Shown here: one piece after another, positions 35,967 through 44,500 of the stretch | Layout of the letters: every line of letters begins with the position of its first letter | How positions within the stretch are numbered: the first letter of the stretch is position 1 | Source of the DNA: BOG-932 sp965276835 | GTDB lineage: Bacteria > Pseudomonadota > Alphaproteobacteria > BOG-932 > Roseiterribacteraceae | Direction of reading: 5' to 3' | DNA length: 64,000 nucleotides | NCBI GenBank assembly: GCA_965276835.1 | Contig: OZ255631.1 | Coordinates: 2,666,001-2,730,000, forward strand | Translations under genes and position numbers: made by a program | The notes under the pieces: model-generated | What the model was told of the DNA's origin: nothing | Databases searched by the model: none | The model's input: only the letters and a program-made list of their open reading frames with translations

Positions 35967-36980
35967 ATGCAACAAACCGCCGCCAACCGTTTTCCCTACG
36001 CCGAATTCCCCACAGGCTGGTTCGCCGTCGCCGGATCGCATGAGGTTGCACCCGGCACGGTGAAGCCGCTGCATAATTTCGGCCAGGACCTGGTGCTGTT
36101 CCGCACCGAATCCGGCCAGGCGGTGGTGACCGATCCCTATTGCCCGCATCTGGGCGCGCATCTGGGATATGGCGGCACGGTTGAGGGCGAAACCATCCGC
36201 TGCCCGTTCCATCACTGGAAGTTCGATGTAACCGGCCGCTGCACCAGCGTGCCGTTCGCGCCGACGCCGGGCCGCGCCCGCATCAAGACCTGGCCGACCG
36301 CCGAGCATAACGGCCTGATCATGGTCTGGTACGACCTGGATGGCCGCGCGCCGACCTGGGACATGCCGGATTTCGAAAAGACCCTGGTGCCGGAACTGGA
36401 AGGCTTCGAAACCTATGACGGCATCAAGACCTTCCCCCAGGAAATCCTGGAGAACGGCGCCGATTGGCTGCATTTCAACACCGTCCACGCCACGCGCCAA
36501 CTGGTCGGCGAGGTCGATCCGCGCAGCGACGGGACGCACAATCTGGTCTTCCAGTTCCGCAGCAAGGATTATGAAACCGACCCGGCGCCGGACCATTTCC
36601 GAGGTGAGGTCGCCTTCTATGGCCCTGGCTATGCCCGCAACCTGTCCTGGGGGCGGCCGTTCCCGCACATGACCGTCGAAAACTCGGTCTATGTCACGCC
36701 GATCGACCACGGCACATTGCAGATCCGGTCCCGGCACCGGATCGTGCCCGACGCGGACAATCCGGTGCCGATCGACGGATTGAAACAAATCTTCGCTACA
36801 CTGGGCCCCGAGATCACGCGGCAGCTTGAGCAGGATGTCATCATTTGGGAAAAGAAGGCCTATTTCCCGCAGCCGATGCTGGCTGCTTCCGACGGACCGA
36901 TTCTGAAATATCGCAAATGGTACAGCCAGTTTTATCCCAAGGGTCCCGCCGACGAGGCGTCGCTGGGCAAGGTCGCCTGA
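35967..36980 (+). CDS. Rieske [2Fe-2S] non-haem iron oxygenase (KshA/Neverland-like)
   Basis: Terminal oxygenase component. The Rieske cluster motif CPHLGAHLGYGG plus CPFHHWKFD lies near residues 54-90, with the correct C-x-H and C-x2-H pattern. The mononuclear iron site follows in ENGADWLHFNTVHATRQL, with DWLHFNTVHAT giving the two histidines. The C-terminal region is shorter than in ring-hydroxylating dioxygenases and like that of steroid 9-alpha-hydroxylases (KshA). No ferredoxin or reductase gene lies nearby. A cyclic or steroid-like substrate is inference. Confidence 0.88.
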   Translation: MQQTAANRFPYAEFPTGWFAVAGSHEVAPGTVKPLHNFGQDLVLFRTESGQAVVTDPYCPHLGAHLGYGGTVEGETIRCPFHHWKFDVTGRCTSVPFAPTPGRARIKTWPTAEHNGLIMVWYDLDGRAPTWDMPDFEKTLVPELEGFETYDGIKTFPQEILENGADWLHFNTVHATRQLVGEVDPRSDGTHNLVFQFRSKDYETDPAPDHFRGEVAFYGPGYARNLSWGRPFPHMTVENSVYVTPIDHGTLQIRSRHRIVPDADNPVPIDGLKQIFATLGPEITRQLEQDVIIWEKKAYFPQPMLAASDGPILKYRKWYSQFYPKGPADEASLGKVA

Positions 36981-37402
36981 TCTTCGCGCTTGGGGCCGCG
37001 CTGTTCGCAGCCGGCCCTGTCATGGCCGACGCGCCTGCCTGCCCGAAATCCATCGAGGTTGCCGAGACGGTGGGCGCGATCCCGCCGGGATTCAAAGCCT
37101 TCGCCAACGGCAACACGCCCTCCGCCGACCTGACGCGATCCGCGACGCGGGATCTCAACAATATCCAGTTCTCCGACGGGCCGCCGAACGAAATCGCGTG
37201 GCTTGCGCCGGACAACGAAGAGCGGACCTCGCAGATCTGGAACTTCGCACCGTCGCCGGGCAAGCAAATCTGGTTCACCTGCGGCTATTCGGAGACACGG
37301 CTGATCCTGTCCGCCCCCTTGCCCACCGAAATCAAATCCTGCCGCGTCAAGCGCGACCCGTCGACCGGCAATTATTCAGCGACGGGAATGACCTGCAGAT
37401 AG
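36977..37402 (+). CDS. Secreted STY0301-family-like protein, non-canonical start likely
   Basis: A small exported protein. The mature part has ACPKSIEVAETVGAIPPGF, then WLAPDNEE, and ends CRVKRDPSTGNY and MTCR, in the pattern of the STY0301 family. A signal-peptide-like stretch (LIFALGAALFAAGPVMADA, cite: LIFALGAALFAAG) begins just after a CTG that overlaps the stop of the Rieske gene (CTGA). The alternative ATG at 36917 lies inside that gene and 37022 would remove the signal peptide. Function unknown. Confidence 0.7.
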   Translation: MIFALGAALFAAGPVMADAPACPKSIEVAETVGAIPPGFKAFANGNTPSADLTRSATRDLNNIQFSDGPPNEIAWLAPDNEERTSQIWNFAPSPGKQIWFTCGYSETRLILSAPLPTEIKSCRVKRDPSTGNYSATGMTCR

Positions 37403-37406
37403 CTTT

Positions 37407-37429
37407 CGCCTCACCCCACGGGGGAGGCG
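37407..37429. terminator. Hairpin between convergent genes
   Basis: CGCCTC (37407-37412) pairs with GAGGCG (37424-37429), with further C/G pairing inside. It stands between the stop of the STY0301-like gene and the convergent LLM gene, and probably ends transcription. Its T-run is short, so the call is tentative. Confidence 0.4.
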
Positions 37430-37435
37430 TTTGCT

Positions 37436-38302
37436 TCACATCCTGCGGATGAAGTTCTCCGCATATTGCTCCATCAATTGTTTCTTCTGCTCCAGCGTCG
37501 AGGTGTGGCCCAGCGCGAATTTCGGCGGGTAGACCAGCAGGCCGTCGACCCCCATATCCTCGGCGCGCTTGAAATCGTCCAGGTTGGGCGGCGTGGTCAG
37601 GGTGACGATCGATTCGAACGGCAGGTGGTCGCGCCCCGCCTCTTTCCGCATCCGGTGAATTTCGCCGAGCAGGGTCTGGGTTTCCTCCAGCGTGTTGCCG
37701 GCATTCAGCCAGCCGTCGCAGAGCAACGCGGTCCGGCGCAGCGCCGGCTTGCTGGCGCCGCCGGCATAGACGGGGATCAGGCGCTTGGGCGATGGCTCCA
37801 TGTTCAGTGGCGGAATGTCGAAGAACTCGCCCTTGTGGCTGACCGTGCCGCCCTTCCACAATTTGCGCATCAGCGCGATCATCTCATCCATGCGCTTGCC
37901 ACGCGTGGCGAAATCAACGCCGGCCAAATCGAACTCGTCCTTCATCCAGCCCGCCGCGACGCCCAGGATGAAGCGGTGGTTCGACAGGATGTCGACCGTC
38001 CCCGCCGCCTTCGCCACCATCAGCGGATTGCGCGCCGCCAGCACGAAGATATCGGTGCAATAGCGCAGTGTCGTGGTTGCCGCCGCGATCGCCGCGGCGC
38101 AGGCGAAATTGTCGGGATAGTTCCAGTCCGAATCCATCGGCGGCTTGCCGTCGGGCGTATAGGGATAGGGCGTCCGCAGCGGTTCGGGGAAGGCGATATG
38201 GTCGCCGTCCATCACGCCTTCATATCCCAGCGCCTCGGCATATTTCGCCATGCCGACCAGCTGATCGGTCTCGATCCAGCTAACGTTTTGCCAGAATTTC
38301 AT
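37436..38302 (-). CDS. LLM-class flavin-dependent oxidoreductase
   Basis: TIM-barrel protein of the luciferase-like monooxygenase group (F420/FMN-dependent, 288 residues). Motifs: LVGMAKYAEALGYEGVMDGDHI near the N-terminus, LRYCTDIFVLAARNPLMVAKAAGTVDILS, cited as ARNPLMVAKAAGTVD, and FILGVAAGWMKDEFDLAGVDF. SHKGEFFDIPP follows. ATG at 38302 is supported by the family's usual start; the longer frame upstream is spurious. It faces the Rieske operon and may act on the same compound, but this is inference. Confidence 0.9.
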   Translation of the reverse strand: MKFWQNVSWIETDQLVGMAKYAEALGYEGVMDGDHIAFPEPLRTPYPYTPDGKPPMDSDWNYPDNFACAAAIAAATTTLRYCTDIFVLAARNPLMVAKAAGTVDILSNHRFILGVAAGWMKDEFDLAGVDFATRGKRMDEMIALMRKLWKGGTVSHKGEFFDIPPLNMEPSPKRLIPVYAGGASKPALRRTALLCDGWLNAGNTLEETQTLLGEIHRMRKEAGRDHLPFESIVTLTTPPNLDDFKRAEDMGVDGLLVYPPKFALGHTSTLEQKKQLMEQYAENFIRRM

Positions 38303-38324
38303 CCCGTTCCTCCCTCTTACCCTG

Positions 38325-39356
38325 TCAGCGTGCCACCGGCACCCACAAGATATCGTCGATCCGCTCGGCGCCCGCCAGCAGCATGACCAGCCGGTCGAAA
38401 CCGAGCGCCATGCCGGCGCTGTCGGGAAGCCCATACTCCAGCGCGGCCAGGAATTCCTCGTCGAGCGGGTAGCGCTGGCCGTAAAGCTGTTCCTTCAAAT
38501 CCATGTCCGCAATGAAGCGGCGGCGCTGCTCCGCCGCGTCGGTCAGCTCGCCGAAACCGTTGGCGATCTCGACACCCGCGATATAAAGCTCGACGCGCTC
38601 GGCGACCATCGGATTGCCCGGCTTGACGCGTGCCAAAGCCGCCATCTCGACCGGGTATTCGGCGAGGAAGCTCGGCCGGCCGGCGCCCAGCCTGGGCTCG
38701 ATCCGCTCCGCCAGGATGCGCAGCACCAAATCGTCCCAGCGGTCGCCCTCCCCGACCCGCACCCCGATCCGCCGCGCCTCGGCGATCAGCGCCGGCATGT
38801 CGCCGACCGTCGCCAGCAAGTCGATGCCATCGGCGAACTCAGCGAAGGCTTGGCTGACGGTCACGATCTCCGGCTCAGCCGAAAGATCGCAATCGATGCC
38901 GCGCCAGGAGACGACAGACTTGCCGGCAACCGCCGCCAATTCGCCGAGCAACGCGGCGGTATCGGCGACGATCTGCTCGTAAGCGCCGGTCCGATACCAT
39001 TCCAGCATGGTGAATTCCGGCGAATGGGTCGACGCCCGCTCGCCGTTACGGAAGACATGCGCCAGTTGAAAGATGCGCGGCAGGCCGGTGGCCAGCAGCT
39101 TCTTCATCGCGAATTCGGGCGATGTGTGCAGATAGAGCGGGCGCGAGGATTGCCGATCGGCGGCGACCAGTTCTGTTGCGAAAGCCATTAAATGCGGTTC
39201 AAGCCCCGGACTGACCTGCAGCACCGGCGTCTCAACCTCCAGGAAGTCGCGGCCCGCGAAAAACGCCCGCGTCGCCGCGGTCAGCCGCATCCTGAGCTCA
39301 AGCATCGGACGGCGCCGGGCGAAGGCCTCCGGCCGCCACCAATTAGCATCAGTCAT
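38325..39356 (-). CDS. epmA: Elongation factor P lysyltransferase EpmA (GenX/PoxA)
   Basis: Truncated class II lysyl-tRNA synthetase paralogue that attaches beta-lysine to EF-P. Class II motifs: FLEVETPVLQVSPGLEPHL, motif 2 FQLAHVFRNGERASTHSPEF, and motif 3 GMALGFDRLVMLLAG. It lacks the anticodon-binding domain, as EpmA does (343 residues). The start at 39356 overlaps the hydrolase gene by 8 bases. Its target EF-P is encoded at 40231. The beta-lysine-producing EpmB is not in the window. Confidence 0.93.
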   Translation of the reverse strand: MTDANWWRPEAFARRRPMLELRMRLTAATRAFFAGRDFLEVETPVLQVSPGLEPHLMAFATELVAADRQSSRPLYLHTSPEFAMKKLLATGLPRIFQLAHVFRNGERASTHSPEFTMLEWYRTGAYEQIVADTAALLGELAAVAGKSVVSWRGIDCDLSAEPEIVTVSQAFAEFADGIDLLATVGDMPALIAEARRIGVRVGEGDRWDDLVLRILAERIEPRLGAGRPSFLAEYPVEMAALARVKPGNPMVAERVELYIAGVEIANGFGELTDAAEQRRRFIADMDLKEQLYGQRYPLDEEFLAALEYGLPDSAGMALGFDRLVMLLAGAERIDDILWVPVAR

Positions 39357-40047
39357 CGACGGCCAGCCGTTGCACCAGTTGGGTGAGGACATCCGGATTG
39401 CGGCAGATCGTCAAATGCGGGCCGGTAACTTCGATATTCAGGCAATCCACATCGTCCGACCGGCAGCTTTCCCAGGCCACGACGCCGTCGCTGCGGGTAA
39501 AAAACGCCGTTGACGGCATCGGCAGCGGGGTTTCCAGGCGATCGATTGCGAGATTGGGATCGTAGAGCGGCCCGCAGAGGCGTACGAGCAGCTCGAACGT
39601 GCTGGCGGTCGGCAGCCGGAACGGGCTTGCCAAGGTGACCACGTGACGGATCAGGCCGGGACAGTCATAAGCCACATCGCGCGCCAGAAGCCCGCCCAGG
39701 CTGACGCCGACGACCGCGATGGGGCCGCCATTCAGCGCGGACAGCGCCGCCACCCGCCCACGCAGATGATTTTGCGCGCGCGGGGTCGGCCCGATATTCA
39801 TCCCGTGCTGCCATCCGAACGTGCGAAATCCCCGCGCTTCAAGAAACTGCCTGAGCGGCTGGGTAAGCCGGTCCGTGGTCATGAAACCCGGAAGCACCAG
39901 CACGACCTGGCCGTCGCCGTCGGGAAGCGCGCCGTCCGGCGGCCTGGGGCGATTTATCAGCAGCGAGCCGAATTCCTGAAGCAATTGCCCGTAATGCGGA
40001 CGCCGAAGCGTGCCGGTGCGGTCGAAGAAGTCCGAGACGTTGGTCAT
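39349..40047 (-). CDS. Alpha/beta hydrolase
   Basis: A 232-residue alpha/beta-hydrolase. It has an oxyanion region VVLVLPGFMTTDRLT, the nucleophile elbow GVSLGG (serine near residue 118), and the C-terminal histidine in TGPHLTICRNPD. The sequence resembles lipase-like or PGAP1-type esterases (VVTLASPFRLPTAS). It precedes epmA and overlaps it, so the two are co-translated. Whether it has a role in EF-P modification is unknown. Confidence 0.85.
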   Translation of the reverse strand: MTNVSDFFDRTGTLRRPHYGQLLQEFGSLLINRPRPPDGALPDGDGQVVLVLPGFMTTDRLTQPLRQFLEARGFRTFGWQHGMNIGPTPRAQNHLRGRVAALSALNGGPIAVVGVSLGGLLARDVAYDCPGLIRHVVTLASPFRLPTASTFELLVRLCGPLYDPNLAIDRLETPLPMPSTAFFTRSDGVVAWESCRSDDVDCLNIEVTGPHLTICRNPDVLTQLVQRLAVDD

Positions 40048-40230
40048 GGTCGATCGTACTGCCTGCCTTGAAACGGGCGCAAGGCCACCCCCACGTGGTT
40101 TGGTTGCGGGCTAACGGCCGAACTGCTAGTCCTCTGCCGAATACGGCATCGGCCGAAAGAAAACCCGGCAGCGCGCGAACCGATCCAACGGTCACGCCCT
40201 ATGCGCAGCCGATAAGATGAGAGCGATATA

Positions 40231-40797
40231 ATGAAAGTCACGGCGATCACGGTCCGCGCCGGCAATGTGCTGGAGCAGGACGGCAAGCTTTGGATCGTGC
40301 TGAAGAGCGAAATCTTCAATCCGGGCAAGGGCGCGTCGGTTGTGCAGGTTGAAATGCGCGATCTTCGGTCGGGCAACAAGACCAACGAGCGGTACCGTAC
40401 CCAGGAAACCGTCGAGCGCGTCAGCCTGGACGAATCGGAATATGCGTTCCTGTTCTCCGAGGGCGACGAGTTCACCTTCATGAACCAGGAAACCTTTGAG
40501 CAGATGACCATCCCGCGCGATATCATCGGCTATCCGGCGGCGTTTCTGCAGGACGGCATGATCTGCTCGATCAAGACCTATGAAGGCCAGCCGCTCGGCG
40601 TTTCCATTCCCGACACCGTGACGCTGGAGATCACCGAGGCGGATGCCGTGGTGAAGGGCCAGACCGCGTCGTCGTCCTATAAGCCGGCTTTGCTGTCAAA
40701 CGGCGTGAAAACGCTGGTGCCGCCGTTCATCGGTTCCGGCACCCGCATTGTCGTGAAGACCGAAGACGGTTCCTACGTCGAACGCGCGAAGGACTGA
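40231..40797 (+). CDS. efp: Translation elongation factor P
   Basis: EF-P rescues ribosomes stalled at polyproline. N-terminal KOW-like domain includes NPGKGASVVQVEMRDL, in which K33 is the residue that EpmA modifies. OB-fold domains follow with EYAFLFSEGDEFTFMNQET and the C-terminal SGTRIVVKTEDGSYVERAKD, read as VKTEDGSYVERAKD. Length of 188 is normal. It is divergent from the hydrolase-epmA pair. Confidence 0.98.
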   Translation: MKVTAITVRAGNVLEQDGKLWIVLKSEIFNPGKGASVVQVEMRDLRSGNKTNERYRTQETVERVSLDESEYAFLFSEGDEFTFMNQETFEQMTIPRDIIGYPAAFLQDGMICSIKTYEGQPLGVSIPDTVTLEITEADAVVKGQTASSSYKPALLSNGVKTLVPPFIGSGTRIVVKTEDGSYVERAKD

Positions 40798-40801
40798 TTT
40801 T

Positions 40802-41629
40802 TTGGTCGGTTCCCGCTCCCCACTCATCAATGTCATGGTCCGCGCCGCCGAGAAGGCTTCGCGGACCCTGGTCCGCGACTTCGGCGAGGTCGAACAGCTG
40901 CAGGTGTCGCGCAAGGGGCCGGCGGATTTCGTCAGCTCCGCCGACTTGGCGGCCGAGAAGACCATCCGCGCCGAACTGTCCAAGGCGCGGCCGGATTTCG
41001 GCTGGCTGATGGAGGAATCCGGCAAGGGCGGCGCACCCAACGCCCGCAGCCGCTGGATCGTCGACCCGCTGGACGGCACCACCAATTTCCTGCACGGCGT
41101 GCCGCATTGGGCGATCTCCATCGCGGTCGAGACCGACGGTGCGATCGTCGCCGGCGTGATCCACGACCCGGTCAAGAACGAGCTGTTCTGGGCCGAGCGC
41201 GGCCAAGGCGCCTTTATGAATAATTCGCGGCTGCGGGTCTCCGGCCGCCGTTCGCTCGACATCGCGATGATCGCGACGGGACTGCCGTTCAAGGGCCGCA
41301 AGACCGGCCCGCATTACCTGGCCGAGCTGGAACTCGTCATGGACGAGGTCGCCGGCGTGCGCCGCTTCGGCTCCGCCGCCCTGGACATGGCCTATGTCGC
41401 GGCCGGCCGTTATGACGGTTTCTGGGAATATGGCCTGTCCCCGTGGGACACCGCCGCCGGTGTGATCCTGGTCACCGAAGCCGGGGGCTCCGTCGGCGAA
41501 GTCGATGGCGGCAATGCCCCGGTGTTCGGCAAATCGGTCCTGGCCAGCAACGGATATCTTGGGCATCCGCTGCGCGAACTGCTGGCCCGCGCCAAGCCGG
41601 CGGCCAAAACGAAAGCGGCCGCGGGTTGA
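40802..41629 (+). CDS. suhB: Inositol monophosphatase family protein (SuhB-like)
   Basis: Magnesium-dependent phosphatase of the inositol monophosphatase superfamily. Metal site 1 is GWLMEESG, site 2 is IVDPLDGTTNFLHGVPHW, and site 3 is WDTAAGVILVTEAGG. TTG at 40802 starts the protein as MVGSRSPLINVMVRAAEKA, which agrees with the usual family start; the internal ATG at 40835 would shorten it. Length 275 is normal. The next gene overlaps it (TTGA). Confidence 0.93.
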   Translation: MVGSRSPLINVMVRAAEKASRTLVRDFGEVEQLQVSRKGPADFVSSADLAAEKTIRAELSKARPDFGWLMEESGKGGAPNARSRWIVDPLDGTTNFLHGVPHWAISIAVETDGAIVAGVIHDPVKNELFWAERGQGAFMNNSRLRVSGRRSLDIAMIATGLPFKGRKTGPHYLAELELVMDEVAGVRRFGSAALDMAYVAAGRYDGFWEYGLSPWDTAAGVILVTEAGGSVGEVDGGNAPVFGKSVLASNGYLGHPLRELLARAKPAAKTKAAAG

Positions 41630-42279
41630 CGGCGCGTCGCCTGGTCTTCGCCCTGGGGGCGGCGATTTTGGCGACGCTGACCGCGCCCGCCGCCTGGTGC
41701 GACGTGCCGGGCGCACCCAAACCGATCCCGGTTCCACCGATTCCCAAGCCGCCGCAACTGGGCGCACAGCCGAAGGTCACGCTGCCGACCAACGGGCCGC
41801 CGGGGCGCCCGGCGATCACGATTCCCGATGCCGCCAACCTGGACCGCCTGCCGATCCCGCCGGTCGCCGAGATTACACCGGCGGATCCCGCCGATCCCGC
41901 GCCGCCGCCGAAATCGGGCGCGCTGACGCCACAGCCGGCAACCGTCAGCCCGGGTGGAAACCAATCGCAGATCGACGAGATGTTCCTACTGCTCGACCCC
42001 GGGTCCAGCCAATTCTCGGCGACGGCGGAGAGTAAGCTCCAGATGGTCGCCAAGGAGCTGTCGCAGGATGCGGCGGCCCGGTTGGAGATTCGGACATTCT
42101 CGCCCAGCAAACCCCATGCGGAGAGCACGGCCCACCGCCTGTCGCTGGCGCGTTTCTTCGCCATTCGTGATTTTCTGACCCATCACGGGGTCGACGATAA
42201 CAAGATCGACGGCCGGCCGTTGATTTCCGAGCCTAACGAATTGAACGCCGACCGCGCCGAACTTTATGTTGAACGCTGA
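41626..42279 (+). CDS. Exported proline-rich protein with an OmpA-like C-terminal domain
   Basis: A 217-residue protein. It starts with TTG inside the suhB stop. A signal peptide (RLVFALGAAILATLTAPAAW) is followed by a Pro/Ala-rich region with PVPPIPKPPQ and PADPADPAPPPK. The C-terminal 90 residues have an OmpA-like pattern (FLLLDPGSSQFSATAESKL; AHRLSLARFFAIRDFLTHHG; RAELYVE), but the peptidoglycan-binding Asp/Arg positions are not obvious. It is probably in one operon with the two motor-like genes that follow. Confidence 0.82.
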   Translation: MTARRLVFALGAAILATLTAPAAWCDVPGAPKPIPVPPIPKPPQLGAQPKVTLPTNGPPGRPAITIPDAANLDRLPIPPVAEITPADPADPAPPPKSGALTPQPATVSPGGNQSQIDEMFLLLDPGSSQFSATAESKLQMVAKELSQDAAARLEIRTFSPSKPHAESTAHRLSLARFFAIRDFLTHHGVDDNKIDGRPLISEPNELNADRAELYVER

Positions 42280-42312
42280 GGACCGTAGGGCCTGGCAAAC
42301 GAGGAAACCACT

Positions 42313-43446
42313 ATGAGGCTTTCCCGATATCTAGCGTTGATGTGGCTTTTTCTCGTCGCAGTCCTTGCGTTGGGTGCGTGGCTGATCGTCCGCCTTGAAA
42401 GCGCGTTTATCGCCAATCCCTATCTGAATGCCGTGCTGATCGCCGTGTGGCTGATCGGTATCGGCTATATCATGCTTCAGACACTGCGATTGGCGCCCGA
42501 AATCAAATGGGTGCAGGAGGTTCAGCGCAACCGGATCGCCGCCAACGACCTGGAGCCGCCGCCGCTGATGGGGTCGCTGGCGCGGCTGATGGAGGCGCGG
42601 TCCACCCCCCTGATTCTCAGCCCCACGGCCTTACGCGCCGTGCTGGACGGCATCGCCGTGCGCCTGGACGAGACGCGGGAGACGGCGCGCTATTTCATCG
42701 GGCTGATGATTTTCCTCGGCCTGCTCGGCACCTTCTGGGGTTTGCTGAAGACCGTCGGTTCGGTGGGCGGCGTGGTCAACAGCCTGTCGGTGACGGCCGA
42801 TCCGACCGAACTGTTCACCAACCTGAAGGCCGGCTTGCAAGGGCCGTTGGCCGGCATGGGCACCGCGTTCGGATCGTCGCTTCTCGGCCTCGCCGGGTCG
42901 CTGGTGCTGGGCTTTCTCGACCTGCAGATGGGGCAGGCGCAGAACCGCTTTTTCGTCGATCTCGAAGACTGGCTGTTCGCTTCGGCGCGCAGCGGCGAAC
43001 GCGGCCTCGGCGAGGACGCCACCCCACTTTCGGCTGTGCAGGCCCTTGTCGAGAAGACCGCGGAGACGATCGAACGGCTACAAACCGTGATGTCGAAATC
43101 CGAGGATAGCCGGCAGCAAACCGCGCAGGCCATCCAGTCGCTTGCCGACCGGATCGGCGGCCTGACCCACCTGCACGCCCAGGACCTGGCTTCGCTGGCT
43201 CAGCGCGCCGAAAACGACACCGCGCTGGCGGCACTGCTGGCGCGCTTTGCCCAAGCGCTGGATGCCGGCCAATTCGGCACGGACGAGGCCCTGCGCGGCC
43301 AGCTGCGCGCGATTGAGGCCGGTGTCAACCGGATCGCCGACGAACAGGTTCAGGCGCGTGCCCAGGCGCTGGAGGAGACGCGCAGCGAACTGCGCCGCTT
43401 GGCACGCACCGTCGGCGCCAGCGACACCGACAAAACCGGCCCCTGA
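42313..43446 (+). CDS. MotA/TolQ/ExbB-type stator protein with long cytoplasmic tail
   Basis: A 377-residue inner-membrane protein. Two N-terminal helices (about 9-58) precede the MotA/TolQ core, with helices at about 125-150 and 180-205: GLLGTFWGLLKTVGSVG and GPLAGMGTAFGSSLLGLAGS match the TolQ/ZorA ion-channel signature. About 150 residues of coiled-coil tail follow (AQAIQSLADRIGGL; AQALEETRSELRRLARTVG). Such a tail distinguishes it from TolQ and recalls ZorA and related motors. Its partner starts four bases downstream. Confidence 0.88.
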   Translation: MRLSRYLALMWLFLVAVLALGAWLIVRLESAFIANPYLNAVLIAVWLIGIGYIMLQTLRLAPEIKWVQEVQRNRIAANDLEPPPLMGSLARLMEARSTPLILSPTALRAVLDGIAVRLDETRETARYFIGLMIFLGLLGTFWGLLKTVGSVGGVVNSLSVTADPTELFTNLKAGLQGPLAGMGTAFGSSLLGLAGSLVLGFLDLQMGQAQNRFFVDLEDWLFASARSGERGLGEDATPLSAVQALVEKTAETIERLQTVMSKSEDSRQQTAQAIQSLADRIGGLTHLHAQDLASLAQRAENDTALAALLARFAQALDAGQFGTDEALRGQLRAIEAGVNRIADEQVQARAQALEETRSELRRLARTVGASDTDKTGP

Positions 43447-43449
43447 TCC

Positions 43450-44391
43450 ATGGCGCTGTCGCGACGCGGACATCGATCGGAACTGAATGTCTGGCCGGGC
43501 TGGGTCGATGGCCTGTCGTCGCTGATCATCGTCGTCATCTTCGTCCTGATGGTCTTCGTCATCGCCCAGGCCTTCCTGCAGCAACAGCTCGTGGGCAAGG
43601 ACCGGACGCTGGCCGAGCTCAACCAGCGGGTTGCGGAACTGAACCGGATGCTGGGTACGGAACGGGAGAACAGTGCGGCGCTGAAGGCCCAGATCCAAAG
43701 TACGTTGGACAAGCTGAACGCCACAGCGGCCGAACGCGACAAGGCAACCGAAAGCGCCAACGGGTCGGCAACCGAGATACAGCAGTTGTCGCAGCAGGTG
43801 GCCGAATTGACGGCGGAACTGCAAAAGCTGAACGACGCGCTGGGCGAGGCGAACGCCAAGGCACAGGAGCAGACGACAACGATCGGCGAACTGACGCAGA
43901 AGCTGAACCTGGCGCTGGCCACGAAAGTCGGCGAGCTGGCGCGTTACCGGTCTGAGTTCTTCGGCCGGCTGCGCGCGGTGTTGGGCGACCGCAGCGACAT
44001 CCGCATCGTGGGCGACCGCTTCGTTTTCCAGTCGGAGGTTCTGTTCCCCTCGGCGTCGGCGACCTTGCAGGACAGCGGCAAGGAAGAGCTGGCCAAGCTG
44101 GCGCGCACCTTGCTCGACATCTCCAAATCGATACCGCCCAGCCTGAACTGGGTGCTGCGGGTCGACGGCCACACCGATCGGCTGCCGATCCATACGCCCG
44201 AATTCCCCAGCAACTGGGAACTCTCGACCGCGCGCGCCACCGCCGTTCTGGAATATCTGATCAGCCAGGGCGTGCCGGCCAACCGCCTCGCCGCCGCGGG
44301 CTTTGCCGAGTACCAGCCGGTCGATACCGGCACCGACGACACCGCGCTGGCCCATAATCGCCGCATCGAACTGAAATTCGACCAGCGTTAG
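43450..44391 (+). CDS. MotB/TolR/OmpA-type peptidoglycan-binding motor partner
   Basis: A 313-residue protein with one helix near the N-terminus. WPGWVDGLSSLIIVVIFVLM has an aspartate just before the helix, in the place of the proton-carrying Asp of MotB, ExbD and TolR. A long coiled coil follows (about 50-170), then an OmpA-like domain with the peptidoglycan signature VDGHTDRLPIHT and STARATAVLEYLISQGVPANRL. The layout is that of MotB and ZorB rather than of TolR. Cognate of the preceding gene. Confidence 0.9.
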   Translation: MALSRRGHRSELNVWPGWVDGLSSLIIVVIFVLMVFVIAQAFLQQQLVGKDRTLAELNQRVAELNRMLGTERENSAALKAQIQSTLDKLNATAAERDKATESANGSATEIQQLSQQVAELTAELQKLNDALGEANAKAQEQTTTIGELTQKLNLALATKVGELARYRSEFFGRLRAVLGDRSDIRIVGDRFVFQSEVLFPSASATLQDSGKEELAKLARTLLDISKSIPPSLNWVLRVDGHTDRLPIHTPEFPSNWELSTARATAVLEYLISQGVPANRLAAAGFAEYQPVDTGTDDTALAHNRRIELKFDQR

Positions 44392-44500
44392 GGGTGTCTG
44401 CATTCCAGGAAAGTTCAACCGCCAAGTTCAGAATTTATCCACAGATAAAAATCTTGGGCCTTAATTTGGCGCCTTTACACCTTGGCGGTATAACCTCAAC

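Noticed and set aside
41626..44391. Calling the motor set a Zorya defence system
   Set aside because: No ZorC, ZorD or ZorE gene is adjacent, and the neighbours are housekeeping genes; only the ZorA/ZorB-like layout is seen.
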